This document shows, in pieces, positions 23,571-31,209 of a DNA stretch of 56,558 bases. A model generated the notes under the pieces. The model saw nothing but the letters and a program-made list of their open reading frames with translations, ran no database searches and was not told the DNA's origin. Made by a program: the position numbers and the translations under genes. Position 1 is the stretch's first letter; each line of letters starts with the position of its first letter. Origin of the DNA: Clostridia bacterium (GTDB lineage: Bacteria; Bacillota; Clostridia; Christensenellales; Aristaeellaceae); assembly GCA_017936765.1 (NCBI GenBank), contig JAGBEX010000011.1, forward strand, positions 1-56,558, in the 5' to 3' direction.

Positions 23571-24314
23571 ATGAACGAAAGAATACTGTGTTTGGATATT
23601 GGGGATGTGCGCATTGGTGTGGCGGTGAGCGATGCGATGCGGATGATCGCCACGCCGGTGGAGGTTATCAAGCGGGTAGGGTTTGGCCCGGATGTGAAGC
23701 GGGTCAAGCAGCTATGCGAGCAGTATGACACCACCATTGTGCTCAGCGGACTGCCTTATAATATGGATGGAACGCTGGGTTTTCAATCGGAAAAAGTAAA
23801 ACTATTCTGCCAACAGCTTGAAAAAGCGGGCCTGACGGTGTATTATCAGGATGAGCGGTTGACCACGGTGACCGCGGAACACGCTCTGCTGGAGGACAAC
23901 ATGCACCGGGCAGAGCGCAGGCAGAATGTGGACAAGGTGGCTGCGGCCATCATTCTACAGCAATACCTGGATTCCCAGGCACAAAATACCACACCCAATG
24001 GGTGCGAAAGCGAGGAAACTACCATGACCATGGACAACGAGAGCAACATCATTGAACTGATCGACGACGAGACCGGCGCGACTGTGCCTTTCGAGCATCT
24101 GGCCACCATCGAGCATGAGGGTGAGTACTACATCGCTCTGATGCTGATCGAGGAAGAAGAGCAGAACGACGACGAGGGCGAAGTGGTCATCATGAAGATC
24201 GAAGCCGACGACGAGGGCAACGAGTGCTACGTTTGCGTGGAGGACGAGGACCTGCAGGAGACTGTGTTCGAGAAGTTCCTCCAGCTGATGGAAGAAGCCG
24301 AGGACGAAGAGTAA
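23571..24314 (+). CDS. ruvX: RuvX/YqgF Holliday-junction-resolvase-like protein fused to DUF1292
   Basis: This 247-residue protein starts MNERILCLDIGDVRIGVAVS at ATG 23571 after GGAG. Residues 1-140 are a complete RuvX/YqgF domain: the RNase H-like LDIGDVRIGVAVSD, VLSGLPYNMDGTLG, YYQDERLTTVTAEHALLE and DKVAAAIILQQYL. The family processes 16S rRNA ends or Holliday junctions. After a Thr/Glu-rich linker, residues 152-247 form a DUF1292 (YrzB) domain: IELIDDETGATVPFEHLATI, and the acidic YYIALMLIEEEEQ. In most Bacillota ruvX and yrzB are neighbouring separate genes. At the joint, ATG 24024 has GAGGAA upstream, so a free DUF1292 product may also be made. Confidence 0.9.
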   Translation: MNERILCLDIGDVRIGVAVSDAMRMIATPVEVIKRVGFGPDVKRVKQLCEQYDTTIVLSGLPYNMDGTLGFQSEKVKLFCQQLEKAGLTVYYQDERLTTVTAEHALLEDNMHRAERRQNVDKVAAAIILQQYLDSQAQNTTPNGCESEETTMTMDNESNIIELIDDETGATVPFEHLATIEHEGEYYIALMLIEEEEQNDDEGEVVIMKIEADDEGNECYVCVEDEDLQETVFEKFLQLMEEAEDEE

Positions 24315-24673
24315 TGAGCGAGCATGAGCTGAACGACGCGGTGGTGGAGCTGACCGCCCCCGACGGCCAGGTGTTCCGCTTCCGCTACGGCGCTACCATT
24401 CCCTATGCCGGGCAGGACTATGTGGTGCTGCTGGAAATGGAGAATGATGCAAACGGCGAGGAGCAGATCCTCATCACCCGCGTGGAAGAAGCAGGGGACG
24501 GCCAGCTGTCCTTTGTGGTGGCGGAGGAAGAGGACGTGATCCAGCAGGTGTTCGACAAGTATGTGGCGCTGACCATCCACAACGCCGTGGACGGCCTGGA
24601 GGACTGCGACTGTGGCTGCGGCCACGAACACCACCATGACGGCTGTGACTGCGGCTGCCATCACGATGCATGA
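24314..24673 (+). CDS. DUF1292 protein with Cys/His-rich C-terminal tail
   Basis: This 119-residue protein starts MSEHELNDAVVELTAPDGQV at the ATG overlapping the previous stop by one base (TAATG). Residues 1-90 form a second DUF1292 domain in tandem with the one fused to RuvX: YGATIPYAGQDYVVLLEMEN, ITRVEEAG, FVVAEEEDVIQQVFDKYVAL. The tail, CDCGCGHEHHHDGCDCGCHH, has six Cys and six His within 20 residues and should bind a metal such as zinc, nickel or copper. Simple DUF1292 proteins lack such a tail. Function is unknown; context ties it to RuvX. The terminator at 24681-24710 ends the unit. Confidence 0.85.
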   Translation: MSEHELNDAVVELTAPDGQVFRFRYGATIPYAGQDYVVLLEMENDANGEEQILITRVEEAGDGQLSFVVAEEEDVIQQVFDKYVALTIHNAVDGLEDCDCGCGHEHHHDGCDCGCHHDA

Positions 24674-24680
24674 TTTTTTG

Positions 24681-24710
24681 AGCGCCGCGGTATGGATCGC
24701 GGCGCTTTTT
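24681..24710 (+). terminator. Terminator after the DUF1292 gene
   Basis: AGCGCCGCG (24681-24689) pairs with CGCGGCGCT (24698-24706) and is followed by five Ts. Confidence 0.9.
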
Positions 24711-24750
24711 CCATTGTTACAGTTGTTACATCCAAGGAGGAAATGCACCG

Positions 24751-26082
24751 ATGAAACGCTTGCTTGCTTTGATCCTGGCGGCCATGCTGCTGCCGATGGT
24801 CTCGGCCAGCGCCATTGAGGACTGCCACCGGGTGAAGGTCACCAAGAAGGACACCACCCAGAAGAACAAGAGCATTGTGCGCCGATGGACTGTGGACACT
24901 GTGCTGGACAGCGTGGACGAGGAGCTGGGCGTGATCGCCGATGAATATGTGGCGCGGCTGGCCCCCACCCTGCAAAAGGCCGGGAATAACACCAGCAAGA
25001 ACTCCCGCTTGGATGTGGTGACCCGCCACAGCCGCACGGGGCTGACCTGGATGAGCTTTCTGGTGCAGGCGAGAACCACCTATCATCGGGACCTGATCGC
25101 CCAGGAGATCCAGAGCCGCACCTTTGACATGACCACCGGCGAGCGCATCTGGCTGACGGACATCTTTGATGCGGAAAGCCAGGGGTGGGACATCCTGGAG
25201 GCGGCGGTGCGGGAGCAGGCCACGGCCTATTGGCCGGAGGTCGCCCCGGATGCTGAGGCGCTGGAGTCGCTTTGCACCCGTCAGGCGCTGTCGGAGATGG
25301 ACTTCACGCTGCATGGTATGTCGCTGGTACTGCACATCCCGGCGGAGAAGCTCTACCCCGGCAAAACCACCCTGCTGGAGATCACCCTGATGTACCCGGA
25401 CATCCGCCCTTATATGACCGAGCGCGCTCAGGTGGAAACGGATAATCTTTCCTATTATAAAACGGTGGCGCTGACCTTTGACGATGGCCCCAGCCGCACC
25501 AACACCAGCCTGACCCTGAACGCCCTGACCGAGGTGGGCGCACGGGTGACCTTCTTTGTGCTGGGCAACCGCATCGGGGAATACGATGACCTGGTGCAGC
25601 GGGAGCATGACGAAGGCCATGCGGTGGCCTCCCACAATTGGAACCACAACAATGTGTCCAAAACCAAGGCCTCCACGCTGCGCGCCATGGTGGGCAAGTG
25701 CGACACGGCCATGATCGCCGCCATCGGTCTGCCCACCCGCTACAACCGTGTGCCTTACGGCCTGTATAACCAGATGATCGACGCCAAGACCGGCTGGCCG
25801 CTGATCCAATGGAGCCTGGACACCTACGACTGGCGCGGCCTGTCCTCGGCCAAGGTGCTGAGCCGGGTGAAGAAGGAGATCAGCGACGGAGACATCATTC
25901 TCTGCCATGACATCAAGGACAACACTCCCAAGTCTGCCAAGGCCATTGCCAACTATCTGGCGGAGGAAGGGTACATCCTGCTGACCATCGACGAGCTGTT
26001 TGCCAAGGATGGCGTGAAGCTGGAAGGCGACAGGGTGTATTACCGCTGTGTGGACGGCGACACGAGCATCAAAAAGAAGTGA
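24751..26082 (+). CDS. Secreted polysaccharide deacetylase (DUF3298 + NodB)
   Basis: This 443-residue exported enzyme probably deacetylates peptidoglycan or a related polymer. It begins with a signal peptide (MKRLLALILAAMLLPMVSAS) after AAGGAGGAAATGCACCG. Residues 40-215 form a DUF3298/DUF4163-like domain with FDMTTGERIWLTDIF. A NodB domain follows from about 235: motif 1 TFDDGPSRT (catalytic Asp and first metal Asp), motif 2 SHNWNHNN (HxxxH), motif 3 RVPYG (Arg), motif 4 WSLDTYDW and motif 5 ILCHDIKD (catalytic His). All five motifs are intact. This two-domain layout is common in clostridial spore or wall enzymes. Confidence 0.94.
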   Translation: MKRLLALILAAMLLPMVSASAIEDCHRVKVTKKDTTQKNKSIVRRWTVDTVLDSVDEELGVIADEYVARLAPTLQKAGNNTSKNSRLDVVTRHSRTGLTWMSFLVQARTTYHRDLIAQEIQSRTFDMTTGERIWLTDIFDAESQGWDILEAAVREQATAYWPEVAPDAEALESLCTRQALSEMDFTLHGMSLVLHIPAEKLYPGKTTLLEITLMYPDIRPYMTERAQVETDNLSYYKTVALTFDDGPSRTNTSLTLNALTEVGARVTFFVLGNRIGEYDDLVQREHDEGHAVASHNWNHNNVSKTKASTLRAMVGKCDTAMIAAIGLPTRYNRVPYGLYNQMIDAKTGWPLIQWSLDTYDWRGLSSAKVLSRVKKEISDGDIILCHDIKDNTPKSAKAIANYLAEEGYILLTIDELFAKDGVKLEGDRVYYRCVDGDTSIKKK

Positions 26083-26115
26083 GCTGAAACAAATTCTTAA
26101 TTATTTGTAATAACC

Positions 26116-26144
26116 TTGACGGAAATGTAAGCAAATGGTATACT
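26116..26144 (+). promoter_or_regulatory. Sigma-A promoter of the DUF3048 gene
   Basis: TTGACG (26116-26121), 17 nt, TATACT (26139-26144). Confidence 0.85.
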
Positions 26145-26194
26145 GGTTTGGCATGAAAATGCGTTTGTGCAAATGCATGAGGAGGGAACCCCTG

Positions 26195-27346
26195 ATGAAA
26201 AAGATCGTGAGCCTGCTGCTGATCGCTGCGCTGCTGATCAGCCTGCTGCCTGCCGCGATGGCCGACACGGTGCTGGATCCCAATGAAAAGCGGAAGATCA
26301 AGCTGAAGAAAGTCACCCTGAATGAAGTGGAAGAGGGCATCAGCCCCACCACCGGCCTGCCGCTGGAGGATCTGGAAGTTGTTGAGGGCTTTGCTGGCCT
26401 GGCGGTGACCGGGCGCTATATGCCCATGCTGGTGCAGATCGACAATACCGATGGCGGTATTGGGCATCGTGCGCCCTGGGGTGCCAGCTATGCTGACATC
26501 ATTTATGAAACGCCCCTGTACAAGAGCGGCAACACCCGTCTGTCCTTCCTCTTTTCCGACCTGATCCCCGACAGCGTGGGTCCTGTGCGTTCTGCCCGTA
26601 TGGGTCATGCCTGGCTGCGTGAGGAATGGGACGCGGGCTTCCTGTACTATGGCCAGCAGGAATATGACAAGGCCAATGTGAAAAAGGAGCTACGGGAGCT
26701 GGGCGTGGAGGAGAAGGGTCTGGCCTTCTCCGGCACGGTAGGCAGCGGCAAGAAGTGGAAGAAGTATTACACCCGCCGCAAGGGTGTGGCTGCTCCCCAC
26801 AATGTGGATGCCAATGTAGCCGCCATGTATGAGCTGATCGACGCGGACTTTGTCCCGCGCAACCATACCTTCCTCTTCACCGATGAGCTGCCCGAGGGCG
26901 AGCTGGCCGATGAGATCCGCATCAACACCGGCCACGATGCCTACAGTTCTGCCCTGATCTACGACCTGGACAGCAACCTGTATTTCCGCTACATGGGCGT
27001 TGACGACAAGCTGACGGCCTATGAGGACAAGGATACCAAGGAGCATATCGGCTTCTCCAACGTGATCATCCAATTTGCCGAGGTGGACTGGGTCAGGACG
27101 GATGCCCCCATCACCTATCACGTGGGTAAGAAGTATTACAACAACAAGGGTAAGAAGTCCGTGGGCGGCAATGCTGATTTCTTCATGGGCGGCGTCCGTG
27201 TGGAAGGCTATTGGCAGCGCGAGTCCATGGAGGATCGCACCGTGTTCTACACCGCCGATGGCAAGGAGCTGGAACTGCAGCGCGGCAAGACGCTGATCGT
27301 TGTGGTGGACAGCGAGCTGTGGACGGTTTCCTATAAGGCATATTGA
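26195..27346 (+). CDS. DUF3048 domain secreted protein (YerB-like)
   Basis: This encodes 383 residues, starting MKKIVSLLLIAALLISLLPA at ATG 26195 after GAGGAGGGAACCCC. It has a Sec signal peptide with probable cleavage after AMA; there is no lipobox Cys, unlike YerB. The N-terminal half of the mature protein has the DUF3048 hallmarks: INPTTGLPLEDL-like ISPTTGLPLEDLEVVEGFAG, PMLVQIDNTDGGIGHRAPWG, ADIIYETPLYKSGNTRLSFL and PDSVGPVRSARMGH. The C-terminal half (DUF3048_C) has NVIIQFAEVDWVR and YWQRESMEDRTVFY. The function of this family is unknown; it is presumed envelope-associated. Confidence 0.92.
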   Translation: MKKIVSLLLIAALLISLLPAAMADTVLDPNEKRKIKLKKVTLNEVEEGISPTTGLPLEDLEVVEGFAGLAVTGRYMPMLVQIDNTDGGIGHRAPWGASYADIIYETPLYKSGNTRLSFLFSDLIPDSVGPVRSARMGHAWLREEWDAGFLYYGQQEYDKANVKKELRELGVEEKGLAFSGTVGSGKKWKKYYTRRKGVAAPHNVDANVAAMYELIDADFVPRNHTFLFTDELPEGELADEIRINTGHDAYSSALIYDLDSNLYFRYMGVDDKLTAYEDKDTKEHIGFSNVIIQFAEVDWVRTDAPITYHVGKKYYNNKGKKSVGGNADFFMGGVRVEGYWQRESMEDRTVFYTADGKELELQRGKTLIVVVDSELWTVSYKAY

Positions 27347-27352
27347 TCCATG

Positions 27353-27382
27353 AAAAAAAAGTGGCCATGAGCCACTTTTTTT
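27353..27382. terminator. Bidirectional terminator between convergent genes
   Basis: A run of As, GTGGC (27361-27365), catga, GCCAC (27371-27375), then seven Ts. With the A/T pairing the stem is about 12 bp and works in both directions. Confidence 0.9.
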
Positions 27383-27394
27383 CGTTGCAATGCA

Positions 27395-27712
27395 TTATTC
27401 GTCTTCCCAGCCCCGCACAGCTTCTTCGGCCATGTGCAGCAGGCGGCTGAGGGCGGCGCGCTCGCTGCTGGAAAGGCCCTCCGGCATATGGCGGGCGCTT
27501 TTGGTCAGGCTGTTGCTAAGCAGGTATTCCGGCGTGGTCTCCAGGGTGTTGCACAGGGCGACCAGCGTCTCCAGGCTGGCCACGCGGGTGCCGCGCTCGA
27601 TATGCCCCAGGAAGGAAGCGGAAATGCCCACCTTCTCGGCTAGCTCCTCCTGGGTGGTGCCCATCTGCCGGCGCAGGGTTCTGACGCGCAAGCCCATATC
27701 CTGATAATCCAT
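27395..27712 (-). CDS. XRE-family transcriptional regulator
   Basis: This 105-residue regulator starts MDYQDMGLRVRTLRRQMGTT at ATG 27710-27712 after GGAGGCACCACC. The HTH_3 domain covers residues 8-65: LRVRTLRRQMGTTQEELAEK, VGISASFLGHIERGTRVASL, then ETLVALCNTLETTPEYLL. The remaining 40 residues are a helical tail, SSSERAALSRLLHMAEEAVR, possibly for dimerisation. No ligand domain is present. Neighbours do not reveal a target. A promoter, TTCCAT-17-TACAAT (27747-27775, minus), lies upstream. Confidence 0.9.
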   Translation of the reverse strand: MDYQDMGLRVRTLRRQMGTTQEELAEKVGISASFLGHIERGTRVASLETLVALCNTLETTPEYLLSNSLTKSARHMPEGLSSSERAALSRLLHMAEEAVRGWEDE

Positions 27713-27775
27713 GGTGGTGCCTCCTTCGGCTGTTGCTGATAGTGCCATTGTAACGGAAAAACGGCGGGAATGGAA

Positions 27776-28067
27776 TTGCTTGAAAGAATAAAAACTTCAT
27801 TGAGAAGGATGAACGGGATTCTGAATGAAGAAAATCTGCCTACAGGCCAGGAAAACAGCCGCTGCAGGGGCGCTGGATGGGTAAAGGAAAATTTGCCGGG
27901 AGGGCTGTACAATTGGAAAATGCCGTGTTATAATGTCATGCGTAACCCAGCCAGGTATGACCGGTTTCTTTCCTCCTTTGGTTGTCACCAGACCAATGTC
28001 GGGACCCATGGAAGCAACGGAATGGCAATTTGGGATGGGTAAACAATTTTAGGGAGGTATACCTACC
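27776..28067 (+). promoter_or_regulatory. Intergenic region with promoter and leader of the zinc-ribbon gene
   Basis: No gene is supported here. TGTACA (27906-27911), 17 nt and TATAAT (27929-27934) form a plausible promoter, leaving a leader of about 125 nt before the zinc-ribbon start. An open frame at 27770-28042 lacks a ribosome site and has no recognisable content. Confidence 0.6.
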
Positions 28068-28358
28068 ATGTATCAGGACAAGACTCTGACCTGCCGTGAC
28101 TGCGGCAACGAATTCGTTTTCTCTGCTTCCGAGCAGGCTTTCTTCGCTGAGAAGGGCTTCCAGAACGAGCCCAGCCGCTGCCCCGCTTGCCGCGCTGCTC
28201 GTCGCGCCCAGAACGGCGGCAACGCTGCTCCCCGTCAGATGTACGAAGTGATCTGCGACGGCTGCGGCTGCACCACCCAGGTGCCCTTCCAGCCCCGTGG
28301 TGATCGTCCCGTGTACTGCCGCGAGTGCTTCGAGGCCCAGCGTCAGAACCGCTTCTAA
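28068..28358 (+). CDS. Small zinc-ribbon protein
   Basis: This 96-residue protein starts MYQDKTLTCRDCGNEFVFSA after GGGAGGTATACCTACC. Two zinc-binding knuckle pairs are visible: CRDCGNEF with CPACRAAR (residues 9-45), and CDGCGC with CRECF (about 62-87). The first half is the probable-zinc-ribbon (zinc_ribbon_4/zf-trcl-like) fold, with FVFSASEQAFFAEKGFQNEP typical; the second resembles CxxC regions of cold-shock-linked small proteins. It may bind nucleic acid or protein. Codon use (Cys TGC, Arg CGC/CGT only) suggests high expression, and it has its own promoter and terminator. Confidence 0.85.
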   Translation: MYQDKTLTCRDCGNEFVFSASEQAFFAEKGFQNEPSRCPACRAARRAQNGGNAAPRQMYEVICDGCGCTTQVPFQPRGDRPVYCRECFEAQRQNRF

Positions 28359-28407
28359 TTAAAAGCGGCGACCGACACGGTCACGAGCAGACTTCTATAG
28401 TCTAACC

Positions 28408-28445
28408 AAAGCCCTGTTGATGCTTCCATCAGCAGGGCTTTTTGT
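28408..28445 (+). terminator. Terminator after the zinc-ribbon gene
   Basis: AAAGCCCTG...GATG (28408-28422) pairs with CATC...CAGGGCTTT (28427-28441), followed by TTTGTTTTT. A smaller hairpin GACCG-aca-CGGTC lies just upstream near 28371-28383. Confidence 0.85.
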
Positions 28446-28604
28446 TTTTATTCATCCGGATTGTTTTTCTGTTGTATTATGCTTGCATTTTTCGCCATGA
28501 TGGTGCATACTATGTGCAGTGGTTCGGATTTCACCCGGCGGGCGAAAAACGTCCCACTACACAGAGCGAACAATCACCTGAATGATAAAAGGAGGACACT
28601 TACC

Positions 28605-29681
28605 ATGGATCGCGTATATAATTTCTCTCCCGGCCCCTCTATGCTGGCTCAGTCTGTGCTGGAAAAGGCGCAGCAGGAACTGGTGATCTACGGCAACACC
28701 GGCATGTCTGTGATGGAAATGAGCCACCGCAGCAAGATGTACACCGATATTTATGACAAGACCGTGGCTGACTTGCGTGACCTGATGAACATCCCCGACA
28801 CCTACGAGGTGCTGTTCCTCCAGGGCGGCGCTACCCAGCAGTTCTCCGCCATCCCCCTGAACCTGATGGTGAACGGCAAGGCTGACTACATCGATTCCGG
28901 CAACTTTGCCCACCTGGCTGCTGAAGAAGCCAAGCGCTATGGCGAGGTGAACATCGTGGCCTCCAGCCGCGACGACGTGTACACCTACATTCCTGATTGG
29001 AAGAAGGGTACCTTCACCCCCGATGCGGACTATGTGCATATGACCAGCAACAACACCATCTACGGCACCCGCTATGTGGAGCTGCCCGAGGTGAATGCTC
29101 CCCTGGTCACCGATGCTTCCTCCATGATCCTCTCCGAGGTGATGGACGTGAGCAAGTTCGGCGTGATCTATGCTGGCGCCCAGAAGAACATCGGCCCCTC
29201 CGGCCTGTGCGTGGTCATCGTCCGCAAGGATCTGCTGGGCAAGGCCAAGGACATCTGCCCGAAGCTCCTGAACTGGGAAGTGCAGGCCAAGGCTGGCAGC
29301 ATGTACAACACCCCCAACACCTACGGCATCTACCTGGCTGGCCTGACCTTCCAGTGGCTGAAGGAAATGGGCGGCGTGGCCGAGATGGAGAAGATCAACA
29401 TCGAAAAGGCCGCCCTGCTCTACGACTTCCTGGATAACAGCAAGCTCTTCAAGCCCACCGCCCAGAAGGAGTTCCGTTCCCGCATGAACGTGACCTTCAT
29501 CACCGGCGATGCCGATAAGGACGCCGCCTTCGTCAAGGCCGCCGCCGCCGAGGGCCTGGTCAACCTGAAGGGTCACCGCTCCGTGGGCGGTATGCGCGCC
29601 AGCATCTACAACGCCATGCCCCGCGAAGGCGTGGTCAAGCTGGTTGACTTCATGAAGAAGTTCGAGGCCGAGAACGCCTAA
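28605..29681 (+). CDS. serC: Phosphoserine aminotransferase
   Basis: This 358-residue PLP enzyme converts 3-phosphohydroxypyruvate and glutamate to phosphoserine, step two of serine synthesis. It starts MDRVYNFSPGPSMLAQSVLE at ATG 28605 after AAAGGAGGACACTTACC; the frame upstream is not needed. The PLP lysine is K194 in YAGAQKNIGPSG. Other landmarks: SVMEMSHRSKMY, LFLQGGATQQF, HMTSNNTIYGTRY and the C-terminal GHRSVGGMRASIYNAMP. It lies upstream of serA, the first-step enzyme, with a hairpin repeat cluster between them. Its TAA stop lies inside the first repeat hairpin (29677-29699). The 160 nt upstream contain a decayed GGGCGA-type repeat near 28535-28560. Confidence 0.97.
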   Translation: MDRVYNFSPGPSMLAQSVLEKAQQELVIYGNTGMSVMEMSHRSKMYTDIYDKTVADLRDLMNIPDTYEVLFLQGGATQQFSAIPLNLMVNGKADYIDSGNFAHLAAEEAKRYGEVNIVASSRDDVYTYIPDWKKGTFTPDADYVHMTSNNTIYGTRYVELPEVNAPLVTDASSMILSEVMDVSKFGVIYAGAQKNIGPSGLCVVIVRKDLLGKAKDICPKLLNWEVQAKAGSMYNTPNTYGIYLAGLTFQWLKEMGGVAEMEKINIEKAALLYDFLDNSKLFKPTAQKEFRSRMNVTFITGDADKDAAFVKAAAAEGLVNLKGHRSVGGMRASIYNAMPREGVVKLVDFMKKFEAENA

Positions 29682-29803
29682 GGGGCGTTGCCCCTTAGGG
29701 ATCCCCACCAGAGAGGGCAGCGCCCTCTCTGGACTCTCCCGCTTAAGGGCGCTGCCCTTAAGAATCCCGCGAAGGGCCATTCGGCCCTTTCGAAACCCAT
29801 CTT
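29677..29803. repeat. Modular hairpin repeat cluster (locus F)
   Basis: CCTAAGGGGC-gtt-GCCCCTTAGG (29677-29699) contains the serC stop codon. It is followed by CCAGAGAGGGC-agc-GCCCTCTCTGG (about 29708-29732), CTTAAGGGC-gct-GCCCTTAAG (about 29743-29763) and CGAAGGGCC/GGCCCTTTCG (about 29769-29792). The module order equals that of locus D and, read from the gene's 3' end, of loci A and B. Confidence 0.88.
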
Positions 29804-29839
29804 TTTTGCACTCTTTTGGAGTGTGTGAGGAGTGTCACG

Positions 29840-31012
29840 ATGTTCAAGATTCAGACGCTGAATGCGATTTCCGATATCATTTATAATGAGCTGTCGGCCG
29901 ATGTGTACGCCATTGCCAAGGAAGAGCCGACCCCCGATGGCATTCTGGTGCGCTCTGCCGCCATGCACGATATGGAGCTGGGCGAGAACCTGCAGGCCAT
30001 TGCCCGCGCCGGTGCCGGTGTGAACAACATTCCGATCGACAAGTGTTCCAAGCAGGGCATCGTGGTGTTCAACACCCCTGGTGCCAATGCCAATGCTGTG
30101 GCCGAGCTGGTCATCGGCGGCCTGATCATCGGCAGCCGTAATGTGGCTGCTGCCACCAACTGGGCTGCTGGCCTGAAGGGCCAGGGCGCGGACGTGCCGA
30201 AGCTGGTGGAAAAGGGCAAGGGTCAGTTCGTTGGCCCCGAGCTGCGCGGCAAGACCCTGGGCGTTATCGGCCTGGGTGCCATCGGCGCGCTGGTGGCCAA
30301 CAAGGCCGCCCGTGGACTGGGCATGAAGGTCGTGGGCTACGATCCCTTCATCACCGTTGAGAATGCCTGGAGCCTCTCCAGCGGCGTCAGCCGCGCTGCC
30401 AGCGAGGATGAAGTGCTGGCTCAGGCCGACTATGTGACCTATCACATCCCGCTGAACGACAAGACCCGTGGCTCCATCGACGCGGCCAAGATCGCCAAGA
30501 TGAAGAAGGGTGCCTATCTGCTGAACTTCTCCCGTGCCGAACTGGTGAATGCCGACGACATGAAGGCCGCCCTGGCCGAGGGTCAGCTGGCCGGCTATGT
30601 GGTGGACTTCCCCACGGACGAGATGATCGGCGTGGACAAGGTCACCTGCATTCCTCACCTGGGTGCTTCCACCCCCGAGAGCGAAGAGAATTGCGCCCAG
30701 ATGGCCGCTGCCGAGCTGCGCGACTACCTGGAGGTGGGCTGCATCCACAACAGCGTGAACCTGCCCGAAGTGCAGCTGACCGCCCCCGACGCCGCCCGCG
30801 TGCTGGTGATCCACGAGAACATCCCCAACACCGTGGCGCCCATTTCCGCCTGCATCAGTAAGGAAGGCATCAACATCGACACCATGATCAACAAGTCCAA
30901 GAAGGACATGGCCGTGACGGTGTTCGACCTGCCCGACTTGCCCAGTGCCGATGCGCTGGCTGCCATCAAGGCGCTGCCGGGCGTGATCCGCATCCGTACC
31001 TTTGTGCGGTAA
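29840..31012 (+). CDS. serA: D-3-phosphoglycerate dehydrogenase (ACT-containing)
   Basis: This 390-residue NAD-dependent enzyme oxidises 3-phosphoglycerate, committing carbon to serine. It starts MFKIQTLNAISDIIYNELSA at ATG 29840 after GTGAGGAGTGTCACG. The Rossmann motif is LGVIGLGAIGALVANKAA (near 144-162). The catalytic Arg is in LNFSRAELVN and the His in IPHLGASTPESEEN. The usual DVFE segment with the catalytic Glu is VVDFPTDEM here, as in related clostridial forms. An ACT domain (ARVLVIHENIPNTVAPISAC onward, about 318-390) suggests serine feedback. It follows serC across repeat cluster F, so both steps may be co-transcribed. Confidence 0.96.
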   Translation: MFKIQTLNAISDIIYNELSADVYAIAKEEPTPDGILVRSAAMHDMELGENLQAIARAGAGVNNIPIDKCSKQGIVVFNTPGANANAVAELVIGGLIIGSRNVAAATNWAAGLKGQGADVPKLVEKGKGQFVGPELRGKTLGVIGLGAIGALVANKAARGLGMKVVGYDPFITVENAWSLSSGVSRAASEDEVLAQADYVTYHIPLNDKTRGSIDAAKIAKMKKGAYLLNFSRAELVNADDMKAALAEGQLAGYVVDFPTDEMIGVDKVTCIPHLGASTPESEENCAQMAAAELRDYLEVGCIHNSVNLPEVQLTAPDAARVLVIHENIPNTVAPISACISKEGINIDTMINKSKKDMAVTVFDLPDLPSADALAAIKALPGVIRIRTFVR

Positions 31013-31028
31013 GCAATAAGCTATTCAT

Positions 31029-31058
31029 AAGCAGGAGGAGCGTTCCTCCTGCTTTTTT
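31029..31058 (+). terminator. Terminator of serA
   Basis: GCAGGAGGA (31031-31039), loop gcgt, TCCTCCTGC (31044-31052), then six Ts. Confidence 0.92.
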
Positions 31059-31082
31059 CTTGATAGGAGTATGCGGCCGAAG

Positions 31083-31133
31083 GTTTCCAAAGGGCGATCG
31101 GAAAGCCCTTTGGTCGCGCCCATAGGCGCGAAA
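31083..31133. repeat. Hairpin repeat (locus G)
   Basis: CCAAAGGGC (31088-31096) pairs with GCCCTTTGG (31105-31113), then TCGCGCC-cata-GGCGCGA (31114-31131). This is the same pair of modules as at 21932-21977 in locus D, where the second stem is TCGCGTC/GACGCGA. Confidence 0.88.
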
Positions 31134-31148
31134 TCCCTGCTTTTTTGC

Positions 31149-31177
31149 TTGACGGCATTCCCCTGATGCGCTACACT
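31149..31177 (+). promoter_or_regulatory. Sigma-A promoter of the alcohol dehydrogenase operon
   Basis: TTGACG (31149-31154), 17 nt, TACACT (31172-31177). Confidence 0.8.
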
Positions 31178-31209
31178 TAACCTATCTTTGTTTATTCGAG
31201 GTGTTTTGC

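Noticed and set aside
27770..28042. Small open frame of 90 codons upstream of the zinc-ribbon gene
   Set aside because: No ribosome site, no recognisable content, and it covers the zinc-ribbon promoter and leader.
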